A stretch of DNA of 64,000 bases from assembly GCA_017893485.1 (NCBI GenBank), contig CM030366.1, positions 76,017,227 to 76,081,226 on the forward strand, given 5' to 3'. Below the pieces are notes generated by a model, which searched no databases, was not told where the DNA came from, and saw nothing but the letters and a program-made list of their open reading frames with translations. Within the stretch, counting starts at the first letter, position 1, and every line of letters begins with the position of its first letter. The position numbers were made by a program, and so were the translations under genes. This document shows positions 1 through 10,768 of this stretch, piece after piece. The stretch comes from Hemerocallis citrina (lineage: Eukaryota; Streptophyta; Magnoliopsida; Asparagales; Asphodelaceae).

Positions 1-224
1 GGTTATGTGTGTGGGCAGAACGACCGAATGTGCCGCAACCGATTGTGCAGCCACATTTTGGGTCACCGGTGTTTCGGTACTAATAAGCCCACTGGTAATA
101 TCATTCTGTGTGTCTCTATGTTATTTTCGAAATAGTTGAAACAGAACTGTTAGTTATTGTTTTTTTCCGAATTGATAACAGTACCTGTAAACAATCTTCA
201 CAAAAACTATAAGAATCAGTGAGG
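1..224. repeat. Direct repeat copy 1 (copia leader plus gag start)
   Basis: This segment is repeated almost base for base at 802-1025, a period of 801 bp. A few single-base differences sit around 110-150. On the minus strand it holds an untranslated leader and the first codons of a copia gag gene. Since the window opens inside this copy, more tandem units could lie to the left. Confidence 0.9.
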
Positions 225-867
225 ACTTGTCAGCCTTACGATTCTCCTCTTCGATCCGCAACCTGACAGTGAAGCCTTCAAGAGATATCTCCTTTTGTTT
301 GTGTTTGAGGTAGTTCTTGAAGTCTTTCCATCCATGTGGAAGCTTTTCGATGAACGCTGCAACCTGGAATGGTTCGCACAACGTCATGTTCTCTGCAGCG
401 ATTTCATGCATTATAACCTGCAGTTCCTGGACTTGACTCACAACAGTTTTGGAGTCAATCATCTTGTAGTCCAGAAATTTGCCGACTACAAACTTCTTGG
501 ACCCGACGTCTTCTATTTTGTACTTCTTTTCCAAAAACCCCCACAGGAGTTTGGACATTTTGAAGACACTGTAGACGTTGTACAGGGGGTTTACCAAGCC
601 ATTCAGGATGTAGTTCCTGCAGAAGTAGTGGTCCTGAGTCCACACATCAACCGCAGCAACGGAGTGTGCATCTATCGGTGCCAGCATCGGGACAGATTCA
701 GTAAGAAACCTGTTCAGCTTCAAGGTGGTTAGGTAGAATTGCATCTTCCCTTGCCACTTCTTGAATCCAGTTCCATTGAACTTCTCTGGTTTTTCTCCCA
801 CGGTTATGTGTGTGGGCAGAACGACCGAATGTGCCGCAACCGATTGTGCAGCCACATTTTGGGTCAC
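154..867 (-). pseudogene. Ty1/copia gag fragment
   Basis: The translation resembles the N-terminal capsid part of plant copia gag (UBN2/DUF4219 type). KFNGTGFKKWQGKM matches the usual 'F.G.NF..W' start, followed by a helical region with LWGFLEKKY and the typical 'LP..WKDFKNYL' segment. Gag packages retrotransposon RNA in cytoplasmic particles. The frame opens on GTG and is open further upstream without an ATG, so the true start is not visible. No zinc knuckle, protease or integrase follows: the frame runs into the second leader copy, so its last ~20 residues are not gag. This is a duplicated fragment, not an element. Confidence 0.75.
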
Positions 868-1025
868 CGGTGTTTCGGTACTAATAAGCCCACTGGTAAT
901 ATCATTCTGTATGTCTCCATGTTATTTCCGAAATAGTTGAAACAGAACTGTTAGTTATTGTTTTTTTCCGAATTGATAACAGTACCTGTAAACAATCTTC
1001 ACAAAAACTATAAGAATCAGTGAGG
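802..1025. repeat. Direct repeat copy 2 (copia leader plus gag start)
   Basis: Second copy of the segment at 1-224. It lies at the 5' side of the gag fragment on the minus strand and supplies its first codons. Near identity of the two copies points to a recent duplication by unequal exchange or slippage. Confidence 0.9.
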
Positions 1026-1146
1026 GAAAATTCGGATTATCAAAATTCGGATTATCAGAGGAGGAGAAGAAGAAGTATAATTCGGATTATCAAAATCTAT
1101 ATAACTGGCTGACAGGATTCAATAGTCTTATAGGAGAAATGGAGAC
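1026..1146. repeat. Short A/T-rich repeats beside the gag fragment
   Basis: The word ATTCGGATTATCA occurs three times (about 1030, 1045 and 1080) around a GAGGAGGAGAAGAAG stretch. No gene is seen. It separates the gag duplication from the next LTR. Confidence 0.6.
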
Positions 1147-1759
1147 TGTTGGGAGGCCCATTACTCTGTAACAGCAGAGTAATGGTCCATTACTCAGCAA
1201 CAGCAGAGTAGTGGTTCATATCCATAACTGATGAGCCAATATTCTGCTGTTACAGAGTAATGGTATCAGTTATCGAATGTGCAGAGCCTCACCAGTGTAC
1301 TAGGAGAGAAAAATTTGACTGGGGCGAAAAAAAATATATAGGCCAGAGCCAAGCCAGACTAGACCAAACCAAACCAAACCAAACCAAGCCAAGCCAAGCC
1401 AAGCCCAGCCAAAGCCGAAGCCGAAGCCGAAGCCGGGGCCGGGGCCTCTCTCCACTACACGTTAGTGGTAACCCTCGGGCCACGTCCTTTAGTATAATTT
1501 TCTAGTATATATACTAGATAAAATCTTTCCCAATTTTCGATATGGGACTATCCATTTTCTTCAGGTTTTCAAGTTAGTACATTTCAAGTACCCAACTTTG
1601 GACCAACATTTCTCATTCATACAGAATTCGATTTTGGCAAATGAGTACACTATGGAATAGTACTCGATGAGAGGATCACAATCCACTCATTTTCCGGTGC
1701 CGCCGGTGGTCAAAGCCCACTAAATTTTGGCCCGAAAACTGCAAAAATTAATTCCAATA
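1147..1759 (-). repeat. 3' LTR of internally deleted copia element
   Basis: On the minus strand it runs from TATTGG (a mutated TGTTGG) to CCAACA, so the ends form the usual short inverted repeat. A TATA-like TATATAT lies at about 1334-1341 on the minus strand, next to a tract of CCAAG and GAAGCC pentamer/hexamer repeats (about 1350-1445). Inside, the word CCATTACTCTGTAACAGCAG (about 1158) reappears inverted at about 1243-1262. The part 1451-1759 matches 2890-3197. Confidence 0.7.
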
Positions 1760-1770
1760 TTTCCCACATG
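1760..1770 (-). promoter_or_regulatory. Polypurine tract of copia element
   Basis: Minus-strand CATGTGGGAAA directly precedes the LTR start. This resembles the GTGGGAGA-type plus-strand primer found before copia 3' LTRs. Confidence 0.55.
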
Positions 1771-2354
1771 AATGAAAATTACCAGACTATGTAATCCAGA
1801 CACGACATAAAAAGACGTGACAGAAAAACTCTGAGAGTACAATCGGAAAATTACTGCATCGGGAATGGTAGTAATTTTTCAACTTTGAACCACCCTTAGT
1901 AAGTAGCTATCAGATTCACTTAACCAGGTAGTGAACATGATGTCTTGAACTACTCGAACTTTGATGTGAACCTAGACAATAACTATCACACAGTTTCATC
2001 TCCTCACAGAACTAAGTTCTCTTGTTGTGTTCATTTTTGGTCTTGAACAGCCCTGGTTAATCGTGAGTGAACTTGGACAGTGTAACCTCTCTCCATTCTC
2101 CTAGAAACGGCCCCATTTCACACTCACAAGGTGATTGCCCATAAAGAGTATCCTGCTGTACCCCACTTTTATTTCAAATCTATGGGAATCATTAAAAGCC
2201 AAGCTTATCCTAACTCTTTGCAGGCAGCACTGTTTTATCATCCTAAGAGTGGGTATGAGATTTTAATCTCTCAGTTCTCTCGTCGATTCAACAAGATTTA
2301 GTTGTTCCTTTGAACCTCGATCTTGGGGTCTCCAATTCCTAGGTAGGATTTCCA
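1771..2354 (-). other. 3' untranslated region of copia element
   Basis: No coding region is seen. It lies between the end of the RNase H frame and the polypurine tract and is read as the 3' leader of the same minus-strand element. Confidence 0.45.
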
Positions 2355-2885
2355 TCAAGCATCCTCTTTCGTCATAGGCTTTAAACCCAATCCTCTTGAT
2401 GATCTCACAACCTGCTTTCGCGACAGACCTTTAGTAAATGGATCCGCTAAGTTGTCAGCCGATTTTATATACTCTATAGAGATTACTCCATTTGAGAGCA
2501 GTTGGCTAATAGTTTTATGTCGCCTTCTGATATGACGAGACTTATCATTATACATACAACTCAGTGCTCGTGCTATCGCCGATTGGCTGTCACAGTGTAC
2601 ACATAAAGCAGTTACTGATTTTTTCCACATAGGTATATCCTCTAAAATGTTTCGAAACCATTCTGCTTTCTCTGCCGCTTTGTCTAAAGCAATAAACTTA
2701 GATTCCATAGTGGATCTGGCCAATAGCTTTTGTTTAGAGGATTTCCATGACACAGCTGCACCACCAAGTGTGAAGACATATCTACTTGTGGATTTTGAGT
2801 TTTTGGAGTCCGATATCTAGTTGGTATCGCTGTAGCTTTTTAGTACTGCTGGGTATCTGGTGTAATGCAGCGCATAACTCTGAGT
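2355..2885 (-). pseudogene. Copia RNase H, C-terminal fragment
   Basis: This is the end of a copia polyprotein: the reading includes [50 protein letters not shown] and [19 protein letters not shown], all in the order expected for the RNase H domain that degrades RNA in RNA/DNA hybrids. A TAG at 2817-2819 replaces the Trp normally found after 'SD.D'. Everything upstream (gag, protease, integrase, most of reverse transcriptase) is missing, because the fragment abuts LTR sequence at 2890. The element is dead. Confidence 0.85.
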
Positions 2886-2889
2886 ATGT

Positions 2890-3197
2890 TCCACTACACG
2901 TTAGTGGTAACTTCTGGGCCACGTCCTTTAGTCCAATTTTCTAGTATATATATTAGAAAAATTCTTTCTCAATTTTCGATATGGGACTCCATTTTCTCCA
3001 AGTTTTCAAGTTAGTACATTTCAAGTACCCAACTTTGGACCAATATTTCTCATTCATACGGAATTTGTTTTTGGCAAATGAGTATACCACGGAATAGTAC
3101 TCGATGAGAGGATCGCAATCCACTCGTTTTCCGCCTCCACCGGTGGCCGTAGCCCACCGGAATCCGGCCGGAAAAACTGCAAAAATTAATTCCAACA
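2890..3197 (-). repeat. Partial 5' LTR of the deleted copia element
   Basis: This is a diverged direct repeat of 1451-1759. On the minus strand it starts with TGTTGGAATT at 3197. It lacks the last ~300 bp (promoter and CCAACA end) and joins pol sequence directly. The flanks 1142-1146 (GAGAC) and 3198-3202 (TAAGC) do not match, so a simple insertion followed by one internal deletion does not explain it. Confidence 0.65.
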
Positions 3198-3422
3198 TAA
3201 GCATCCATTGCTTTGCTTGGTTGACGCATCGACTTCAAATAATTTAGGTAACTCAAGAAATTTCAAATCATTCAGGTTGTTAAACATGAAAGTTGAGCAC
3301 TTTAAAATAATTTAGGTAACTCAAGATATCAAACTTTATATGATTGAATTTGTGTAGTACATAACCTCATTGTCTCCAAACTTCCAGTCTATTGTATTCC
3401 ATCACAACCGACGATCTTTCAT

Positions 3423-3423
<1 letters not shown>

Positions 3424-3465
<42 letters not shown>
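3424..3465. repeat. Homopolymer tract, 42 C
   Basis: An unbroken run of 42 cytosines. True length is uncertain because sequencing and assembly handle such runs badly. Confidence 0.9.
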
Positions 3466-3466
<1 letters not shown>

Positions 3467-4491
3467 CCCAAATCCAAGTTAAATTATATTAAGCACATAA
3501 TTTCACATTGCAAGTGTCAACAGAGAACAAACCCACCACATCTTTTCTTAATAGGAGTCGTATCGTGAAGTTCAATAACACAAGTTTCTTTACTGACATG
3601 AAATGTTCAGCCAACAACTAATCTTGTATGACCGTGGAAGGCTTAACAAAGTGAATACTAATCATAATTTTATTCAGAAATTTTGGCCAATTAACTTTCG
3701 AACTCTGTTATTAAATTCGCAAGTTATATGTAAAGCATGAAACGAACCACCGACCATGCCTTCAGGAAGCACATCCCTTATTAGTTATCTATCATTGTCG
3801 GATCAAAAACAAATTTGGAAAAATCTTCTGACAAATAAACACAATGCCACTGAATAATACTGAACTGAGTTATTAGTGTTACGGTGAAATTGGAAATGGC
3901 CAGAACACAAACCTCAATGGAAGTAATAGAAGATACAAAATTCATGGTCACAATGACTATCCTTAGTAGCATCCATCTCCAATCAACTGCATGTTTATAG
4001 AAATTAGAATATAAGACGAAAATATATATATAATCAAAATATGGTTGACTTCAATATCAAATGCAAATAGTAACTCAAAATCAAACCTCTTTTCCAAAAG
4101 AAAAATCAGCAGCAAACCTATGCTTTATGATTTGCTAGAAGCTACTACCTCCCTATATCTTAACATTTCTGTACTCTTTGCACAATGAAATACATATAAT
4201 TACCAATAACACACAAAAGTTGGATCCTAAAAAATTCATAGCATTTTAGGAACAAGCACAAGCACAAGCTTACAACATTTAAAACTAAAAGGTATACAAT
4301 TATTCTTCTCATAATCCCAAATTCTCAAATTCATATATAGGGTTTGAGAGAAGGAGGAAGATATTTTATCCCTCTATCATGGCATTTTTTTAGAGAAAAC
4401 GGTGGGGCTGGGTAGGAGGGGATATTTTACATTTTTTTTAATACCAGGATTTTACTCCGGGCGTTTCTACCCAAATGCTGGGGTAGCCTAG
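3466..4491. other. Unassigned A/T-rich stretch
   Basis: No convincing gene, LTR or RNA gene is seen. Short frames here are unlike known families. It ends at a CACTA-like terminus, so part of it may be a CACTA remnant. Confidence 0.4.
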
Positions 4492-4505
4492 TTTTGTTGT
4501 AGTGG
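4492..4505. mobile_element. CACTA-type terminus, right end only
   Basis: GTTTTGTTGTAGTG is the reverse complement of a typical CACTACAACAAAAC terminal repeat. I see no matching left terminus in the window, so this is at best a truncated element end. Confidence 0.35.
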
Positions 4506-4683
4506 GTAGCTGTAAAACTTATTGAGTATCATCATAAAATAATCGAGTATCATTATAAATGAATATGAACATAGAAGAAAACAAGCCTGCTAAAAAAATA
4601 TGAAAAGTTTCATTACAAACAAATAATGGATAGTAGGGCCAAAAAGCATTCTTAATAAAATTGACTAAGCCATAGGAAACTTT

Positions 4684-5010
4684 GTGTGGGGCTCTAAGGG
4701 CGTTCATCTGAGGAAGTGGGAGGAAGCATGTAGAAGCGTGAAAGATGGGGGGATTAGTCTAAGATCGGCAGAAGTATACTATAATGCTCTTTTGTGCAGA
4801 CAGACAAAGAAGCTGTTTGAAGAAGAGTGTAGCATTTTGTTCCAATTGGTGAATGCTAAGTATCGTGACAAGGGAAGAACTTGCGGTGGGAAGGAACTGT
4901 TCAGGATGCTGGAAAGCTATTTACAACAGATATTCCAAGATGCGGAGGCTAGGGAAGAAACAGTTGGACAATTGGGAACAGGAAGCGAATAAAATTATGC
5001 AAAATGCTAG
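4684..5010 (+). pseudogene. LINE reverse transcriptase C-terminal fragment
   Basis: The reading WGSKGVHLRKWEEACRSVKD followed by GGISLRS is the segment after the RT domain of plant L1 elements, just before the zinc-binding zf-RVT domain. Later residues go out of frame near the end. The protein would have copied LINE RNA at a nicked target site. Upstream RT and endonuclease are absent. The same LINE seems to continue at 5155-5337 and, across the copia insertion, at 24157-24502. Confidence 0.65.
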
Positions 5011-5154
5011 ACATACATGAGTTTTCATCCCAAATGTAAATTATAAATGCATTGAAGTCAACTTTCTAGAAAAAGACAAGATTTTTTTGTCTTTTATAGA
5101 AAGTGGATCCCGATGCATTTATAATGTATATTTGGAATAAAAACTCATGTATGT
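5011..5154. mobile_element. 144-bp stem-loop MITE inside the LINE fragment
   Basis: Two ~70-base arms pair almost along their whole length. The outer word ACATACATGAGTTTT (5011) is answered by AAAACTCATGTATGT (ending 5154), and the tip pairs AAAGACAA with TTGTCTTT around a short T-rich loop. It interrupts LINE coding sequence. Superfamily is not clear, since flanking duplications are too short to read. Confidence 0.7.
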
Positions 5155-5337
5155 GTAGTCATCCTTTGAAATTATAGAAGATGTTTGGGTCTGGGAAAGA
5201 CCGCTTATGTAGTACTCTTTAACATTTAACTTCGACCAATGCCCCAACAAAAAAGTGAGTGAGGTGTTGAATGACAAGGGGAAGTGGCATTTAGCATGCA
5301 CGGTAGAGTTACCCGAGGAGTCTAATAACTTAGTTTC
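5155..5337 (+). pseudogene. LINE fragment, linker before zf-RVT
   Basis: Read with tolerance for shifts, this gives a CPNKKVSEVLNDKGKWHL-like stretch, matching the 'V..L....W...L' region before the zf-RVT domain of plant L1 ORF2. It stops at the copia target site GTTTC and resumes at 24152. Confidence 0.55.
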
Positions 5338-5628
5338 TATTGGTAGCAGCTAGAACTAAAATGCAAGCTTAAACTTGAATGACAGAAAAGAACACAAAGT
5401 TTGGGACTAATTTTTCTTGTTTTCTAATCAACTGAACAACACAACTTTTAAATACATGAAAAGAAGCTATCTGCATGTTCACTACTATGCAGATTTTGTG
5501 GAACTAACCATACTACAAATCACTGAATCAGCAACTAAAGTCCTACATAATAGGACATGACTCAACAGACTTTGACTAAGTCAGTTTTAACTCATTTCTT
5601 GGACTTAAAGCAATTAAACACTTCAATA
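5338..5628 (-). repeat. 3' LTR of the copia element
   Basis: A 291-bp direct repeat of 23869-24151. It has an 8-bp insertion near 5522 and mutated ends (TA..TA on the plus strand instead of TG..CA). Confidence 0.92.
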
Positions 5629-5640
5629 CCCTCCCTTAAA
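5629..5640 (-). promoter_or_regulatory. Polypurine tract of the copia element
   Basis: Minus-strand AAGGGAGGG directly precedes the 3' LTR, the expected place and composition for the plus-strand DNA primer. Confidence 0.8.
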
Positions 5641-5974
5641 CTGAATTCTTCAGAAAAAATTATTTAAAGCTTCTGCACAATCACATAGTCTTCTTCATCA
5701 TTCTTCTCTTGATCAATTTCTTGGATTGTACGCATCCCCATCATACTTCTGAGCTTTTGAAACAGCGGCTGTTTCAAAGGCTTGGTGAGCAAATCTGCAA
5801 CTTGCTCTTCACTTCTGCAAAATTCTAGCTCAATTGTTCATTCTTTGCACAGATCACACAAAAAATGGAACTTGACATCAATGTACTTACTCCTTCCATG
5901 CAACACAGGATTTTTAGACAACTTAATAGTAGACATATTATCATAATAAATAATAGTTGAACCTGCTTGTTTCT
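5641..5974 (-). pseudogene. Copia RNase H, C-terminal end
   Basis: Reads as the end of the copia polyprotein: YYDNMSTIKLSKNPVLHGRS, KYIDVKFHFL and EEQVADLLTKPLKQP, the hallmark C-terminal RNase H motifs. A stop lies where the conserved 'I.....VRTEEQ' region begins. It is the direct continuation of the frame at 16142-16660, cut by the solo LTR. Confidence 0.88.
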
Positions 5975-6627
5975 TGTAACCCCCTTTCCCGTAAATACTT
6001 ACTTTCCAAATATTTTCAGTATTTTAATCATTTATAAATTTATTTTATGTTAAATTCATTTTGAGATATTCTATTTAAATATTTTCCAATCGAAAATTTA
6101 TTATTTCGAGTAATGGTGTATTTTAAACTTGTTTTATAATCTAAATTTATCAGTTAATTGTATTTGAGCCCAAATCATGTATATTATTATTATTGGAGTA
6201 TTTTAATAAAGTTGTTAAACCCGAATATTAGTTTATTGTACGGTTTTATTATTATTATGATTATAATTACTAATTGTTATTTCTTGATGTCTTTAATTAA
6301 AAATTCATCTATCGAATTATTTTATTTTTATACCTGATCTGATTTTCTTGGCGAGTTCCATTTTATTTTAAGCCCAATTCTTATTATTTCAATTGTGTTA
6401 ATTATTTATTTAATTTGGTGGAAATTTTCGTTCATAAACTATTTTTCTCTTTTATTGGGTTATCTATCTTGTGGATTTTATTTATTTGAATTGTGGGTAT
6501 TTTTATTTGAACCGTGTTGATCTTGATCTATCTCCTAATTGAACCCTAAAACCCAATTCCATTTGTTCTTGACCCAATCTGCTATTATTGGACTCTAATT
6601 CACCAACCCAGTACCCTAATTATACCC

Positions 6628-6637
6628 TATAAATACA
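6628..6637 (+). promoter_or_regulatory. TATA box of the solo LTR
   Basis: CTATAAATAC is followed about 30-60 bp downstream by a CT-rich start (CTCTCTCCTCC) and a Ser/Pro-rich open frame (6660-7184). The related LTRs have the same arrangement, so this is read as the LTR promoter and leader, not a protein gene. Confidence 0.55.
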
Positions 6638-7185
6638 ACTCTATTGCAAACCCTAATTTTTGCACACAAATCGAAACCTAGCCGCCTACTCTCTCTCCTC
6701 CTCTTTCTCTCTCCCGTTCTCTCTCTCTCCCTGTTATCCCGCCAAAAGCCCTTACTGTTCTTCCCTTCCGACCGCCTCCAGCCATCTCCGGCGACCCCCC
6801 TCCCGTCGACACCCCAGCGCCGCCACTGCACCCCTGACCCCTCTCCTCGCCCCTTGCCCTGTTCAGATCGATAGCAGCGACCAAACCCATCCCCCTGCTA
6901 TTGTCACTGCTTCCCTCTTCCCCCGACGCAGCCATCGACGCCATCGACGTCACGCCGCGCCGCCTGTCCCCATCACGCCGCTCGCCTGCGATGCCGACGA
7001 CCACCAGGCTGCGAGCCTTTGCTGCTGTTGTGGGTGCTATCTCTTTTGTTGTGGTTGCTTCTCTCTCTTTTGCTATTGGGTTCTTTTATTGCACGTATAT
7101 TGCACGTGTTCTTTTTCTAGTTCATGGGTTCGTTGCTTCAGGATCCTTATCCCGTTATTCTTGGTATTTGTTTTCACCATCTAAC

Positions 7186-7188
7186 AGG
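7186..7188. repeat. Left 3-bp target duplication of CACTA
   Basis: AGG directly before the CACTACAAGG terminus. It is repeated at 13922-13924. Confidence 0.85.
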
Positions 7189-7380
7189 CACTACAAGGAA
7201 TTTGCCATATGCCAACGGATACTTATAGTGACGGATCACTAAAACCGTGGGTATAGGCATTATATACCTACAGACGTATAGTAAACTGTGGGTATAGATA
7301 TCCTATAGATTTAGAGCTTTTAATCCGTAACTATAAGTTTTACTAACGAGATAAAACACTGTGGCTATATTCCATAATTT
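7189..7380. repeat. CACTA left terminal and subterminal repeats
   Basis: The terminal inverted repeat is followed by several variants of GTGGGTATAG, CTATAGTGACGG and GTGGCTATA, matching the array at the other end. Confidence 0.75.
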
Positions 7381-7429
7381 ATTTCCCCCCAACTTTTTCA
7401 TTTTCCCCCCAAATCCCAAATCCCCCAAT

Positions 7430-7755
7430 TTATACACACTCTCTCACACCCATCTCTCTCTCCTCTCTCTCTGTCACACCCGAATCCCCGACCCGTTGGT
7501 TAGCGTCGTCATCATTCATCCATGTCACCGTCGTCATTCATCCACATCGCCGTCGTCGCCCCCCTCCCACCATCGCTGTTGCTCGTCCATCGCCACCGCA
7601 GCCGCCGTTTTCCTTTCAACCATCGCCGTCTTCCTCCGCCACCTACTGCTGTCGCCCACCTCTTCCTCCACCGTTGTCTTTCCATATCCGCCGTCACCCA
7701 CCGCTTCCACCATCACCTGCGTTCATCTATTCTTGATTAATTTTGCAAACCCTAG
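7430..7755 (+). other. Possible promoter and first exon of a chimeric transcript
   Basis: A TTTATACAC element near 7430 precedes a CT-rich leader and a frame from 7522 to 7740 that is rich in Ser, Pro, His and Arg. A donor-like CCTAG/GTATGA lies at about 7755. The peptide is low complexity and unlike any domain I know. If transcribed, it could lead into the captured exons. Confidence 0.25.
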
Positions 7756-9320
7756 GTATGAATTTGATGCTTGGTGCTTCCCCTTAGTTGATGATTTTTG
7801 ATTGCCATGTTGTTGTTTACCATGTTAACCTAAGTTAGGAGTTCCAATTGTTGATCCATAATTTTATAGCCATAATTTTCTTTGATTTTTTACAATAGGC
7901 ATCATTAAGTAATGTCATGTATTGATGATTAAGTTTGAGCCCCTATTTGAAGGCTGAAATTTATTATAGTTACACCAACTGATGTGTTTGATGTTTTGAT
8001 AGCCTACAATATAAACCAACCAAACAATAGCCAGTTCGTGCAAACCTCCATATGCACAGGCAACTCTATGTTTTCTTTCTTTGCTCTTTGTAACGTTGAC
8101 CCTCTCAAGTTTGTCTTCCTCATTTGTCTTCTTAAACTAAGTGTAGGTTTTCAACCAGTGTATGTTTAATTTAAGATCTATATGTTGTTATAGTAATTTG
8201 GTTTGTCTTCTTGATTATATTTAGGTTAAGAAGCTTAGATAATAAATGAAAAGTAACGAACTCAATGACCTTCATGTTCCTTGGAGTCCGGGATTCTGTT
8301 ATGTAACTGTTGAGTAACGATGAATTTTTTCTTTTAATTTCTTCTATCCTGAACAACAATTGTTCATTAACCCCATTGTCATTGTTCATTAACCCCATTG
8401 TCTGAGTGGAAAGATTTCCAATGCTGATACTTCAGTTTCTTCTTATGAATCTATAAGATCATTATGTTGTGCAAAGGGAAGGGATGTCCACAACACACTT
8501 TACTGGAATTGTAGATTACATGCGGACATTTGAAGTGGCCGACTCATGCTGTTAATCACTCAAAATTTCTCAAAACACACGAGTTGTTGTTTTTACTCGA
8601 AAACATCATCTGAGATTTTGTTTTTTTCTCGTAAGGATATTGAAACTAAGGAACAATCAACATTCTTAAATTGTCTTGATTAAATAATAATTCACGAGGT
8701 ATCTTTGTTTTCCTTTCCCCAATGTCAGAAGTTCTCTTCAGTCTTCATTTACAACATGACACATGATAAGTGATTTCATTAGCCAACGTGACACCAACAT
8801 CTTCCATACAGAGGCCATCTTCATAGAAATTTGTTTAACATTCCATAGACCAAACTACTTTTGATTGTAATAGCACCATTTACCATGATTTGTTGCTTAT
8901 TATAAAACACAAGTTTGTCAATTAAAAAATGAGATTGTTAAAAAAGGAGATTGTTTGTTGTCAAAAGGTAGATGACATTTAGCTTAAATGCAGTCATATT
9001 TTTTTCTAAGACGAAGAAAAATGCAAAAGCATGTAACGAATATTAATCATTTTTAAAAAATAAAAGAGATATGACAGCATCAGTCTTTCTGAAATATCAC
9101 ATCTAGGATGATTGTTCAACATGTTTTGATGCAGGTATACTTAATTATTGAAGGTTTGGAAAAGAATATGGGCTTGGATCCGAGTGACCCTCTAGTTCCC
9201 TTTTTACTTTTGGTTGGTAGTTAAGCCACAATAGGGTAATTTTTTTTTTTTTACAGACTCTTCAATTCATTTTTTCGTAAATTATTCAGACGTAACTTAC
9301 GTGTAAACATTTTTTGGCAG
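7756..9320. other. CACTA interior without recognised genes
   Basis: A/T-rich, intron-like sequence. Short frames show no familiar domains. It may be intron or upstream DNA brought along with the rhodanese fragment. Confidence 0.35.
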
Positions 9321-10450
9321 AATATCTTATTGGTTCTTTAAATACGGTGGCTACTCAGGTGACATAGATCCTGAATCAACACTTGATCTGCTGAAGACTG
9401 AGAAAAACGCTATTCTCATTGATGTCAGGCCTGAGGCAAGAGACTGTAAATTTCACACCATTTTCTGTCGTAGTATCTTTTTTCTTGACACAATTTCAAG
9501 TCTTATGTTCCTGTTGCAGTTTCTAAATTTGCTTTTGACAACTTGTCCTGACCTTTTGTATTATTTTTTTCTTCTATGAAATAGTTCTAGTACTTTGAAG
9601 TTGCTGCATGATTTTTCCTCATAGTACTATATCAGAATTGGATAAATAATGTGTTTGAATCAGAATTCTTTATGGCTACATTTATTGTAATTTACTGCTG
9701 ACAAACTTTTTTTTCTATTAAGGATCTAAGGGAGAGAGATGGAGTTCCTGATCTTTGTCGGGCAGCTAGGTCTAAATATGCTAGTGTTTCTCTCCTTGAG
9801 GTTGGTACACTTATTAAAAATATGGTTGTTTTATCCATTTAGAGGTACAACTGACTTTAATAGCTTTTATTTCACTCCGTATGCAATTGTTCTCGATGAC
9901 CCTTCAGACTTTTTTTCCCTTTTACACTCTTCTAAGGATGCAAGTTTTGTCTAAAAATACTTAGTTACATACCATCATTGTAGCATTGTGCTTCCATTAA
10001 CATGTAGCTTGATGGCTCACTAAGAAAGCAGCTAAAAGGCGGGAAAGACATTGATGATTCCTTGATTGCAGTTGTCATCCAAAATTTGAAACTTGTTGAA
10101 GTAAGAAAATACATTCTATATGCTAGTGTCTTCGAAGTGACCATTTATCTTGTTGATGATGACTGGGGTTTTTATTTTACATGAAGGATGGGTCCAGGGT
10201 TATTTTTATGGATGCTAGCGGCACTCGATCTAAAGCCATTTCAAGATCCTTAGTGAAACTTGGTGTTAAGGTAAAAACCTATATTTGACCCAGTAGCTTA
10301 CATGTAATTTGTGTACTGTAATTGTTTTCACACTGCAGCTTTTGCTAATAGAAATCCTACTTGGTCGAAGGTGGATTCCAATCATGGGTGAGAAAGGGTC
10401 TCCGCATCAAAGAGCTCAAACAAGAGACCACATTGTCCTTATTAAATGAG
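9321..10450 (+). pseudogene. Captured rhodanese-like gene fragment
   Basis: Five exon-like blocks with matching splice signals: about 9321-9435, 9723-9800, 10008-10100, 10197-10270 and 10352-10450. They read YGGYSGDIDPESTLDLLKTE and KNAILIDVRPE, then DLRERDGVPDLCRAARSKYA, DGSLRKQLKGGKDIDDSLIA, VIFMDASGTRSKAISRSLVK and YLVEGGFQSWVRKGLRIKEL. This is the rhodanese fold of a plant plastid-type rhodanese-like protein (resembling the Arabidopsis At3g59780 type; recalled, not searched). In this family the active-site Cys loop is often replaced; 'FMDASGT' has no Cys either. The first donor is GC rather than GT. The N-terminus and C-terminal half are missing, so it is a fragment. Confidence 0.8.
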
Positions 10451-10581
10451 GTATAAGCAGCAGATTTACTAATATATTTCATGTTAACCTTCGGAACATC
10501 TACAATTCCCCGCATGAATTTCTTGTAAATCTCTTCATCTGTTAATTCTTTTAAAGATGTATTTATTGTTTCTATCTGCAG

Positions 10582-10633
10582 TGATTTGTCCTGCCGTGAA
10601 CACTGTTCGCTTTGAAATCTTTAACTCTGAAGG
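10582..10633 (+). other. Unassigned exon-like block
   Basis: Flanked by CTGCAG and a GTGCGA-type donor, reading VICPAVNTVRFEIFNSEG. It fits neither the rhodanese nor the FCA neighbour, so it may come from a further captured gene or be chance. Confidence 0.25.
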
Positions 10634-10768
10634 TGCGAGATAACTTTTACATTAAATATAAGAAAGTATCTTCAGATTTTCTTGGTGGGCAGACATATGA
10701 TCTTTCTAGTATATGATAAATGAAAACCATCTCTTACTCTACAAATGATGTTTTGCTATTTTTGTCAG

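Noticed and set aside
1238..1275. TGGTATCAG at about 1260 as a primer-binding site
   Set aside because: It lies inside the LTR, is on the wrong strand for the element, and the match stops after nine bases.
6660..7242. Ser/Pro/Arg-rich open frames after the LTR TATA box
   Set aside because: Low-complexity translation with frames open on several strands at once, as expected from CT-rich leader DNA. Similar frames occur at the same place in the related LTRs.
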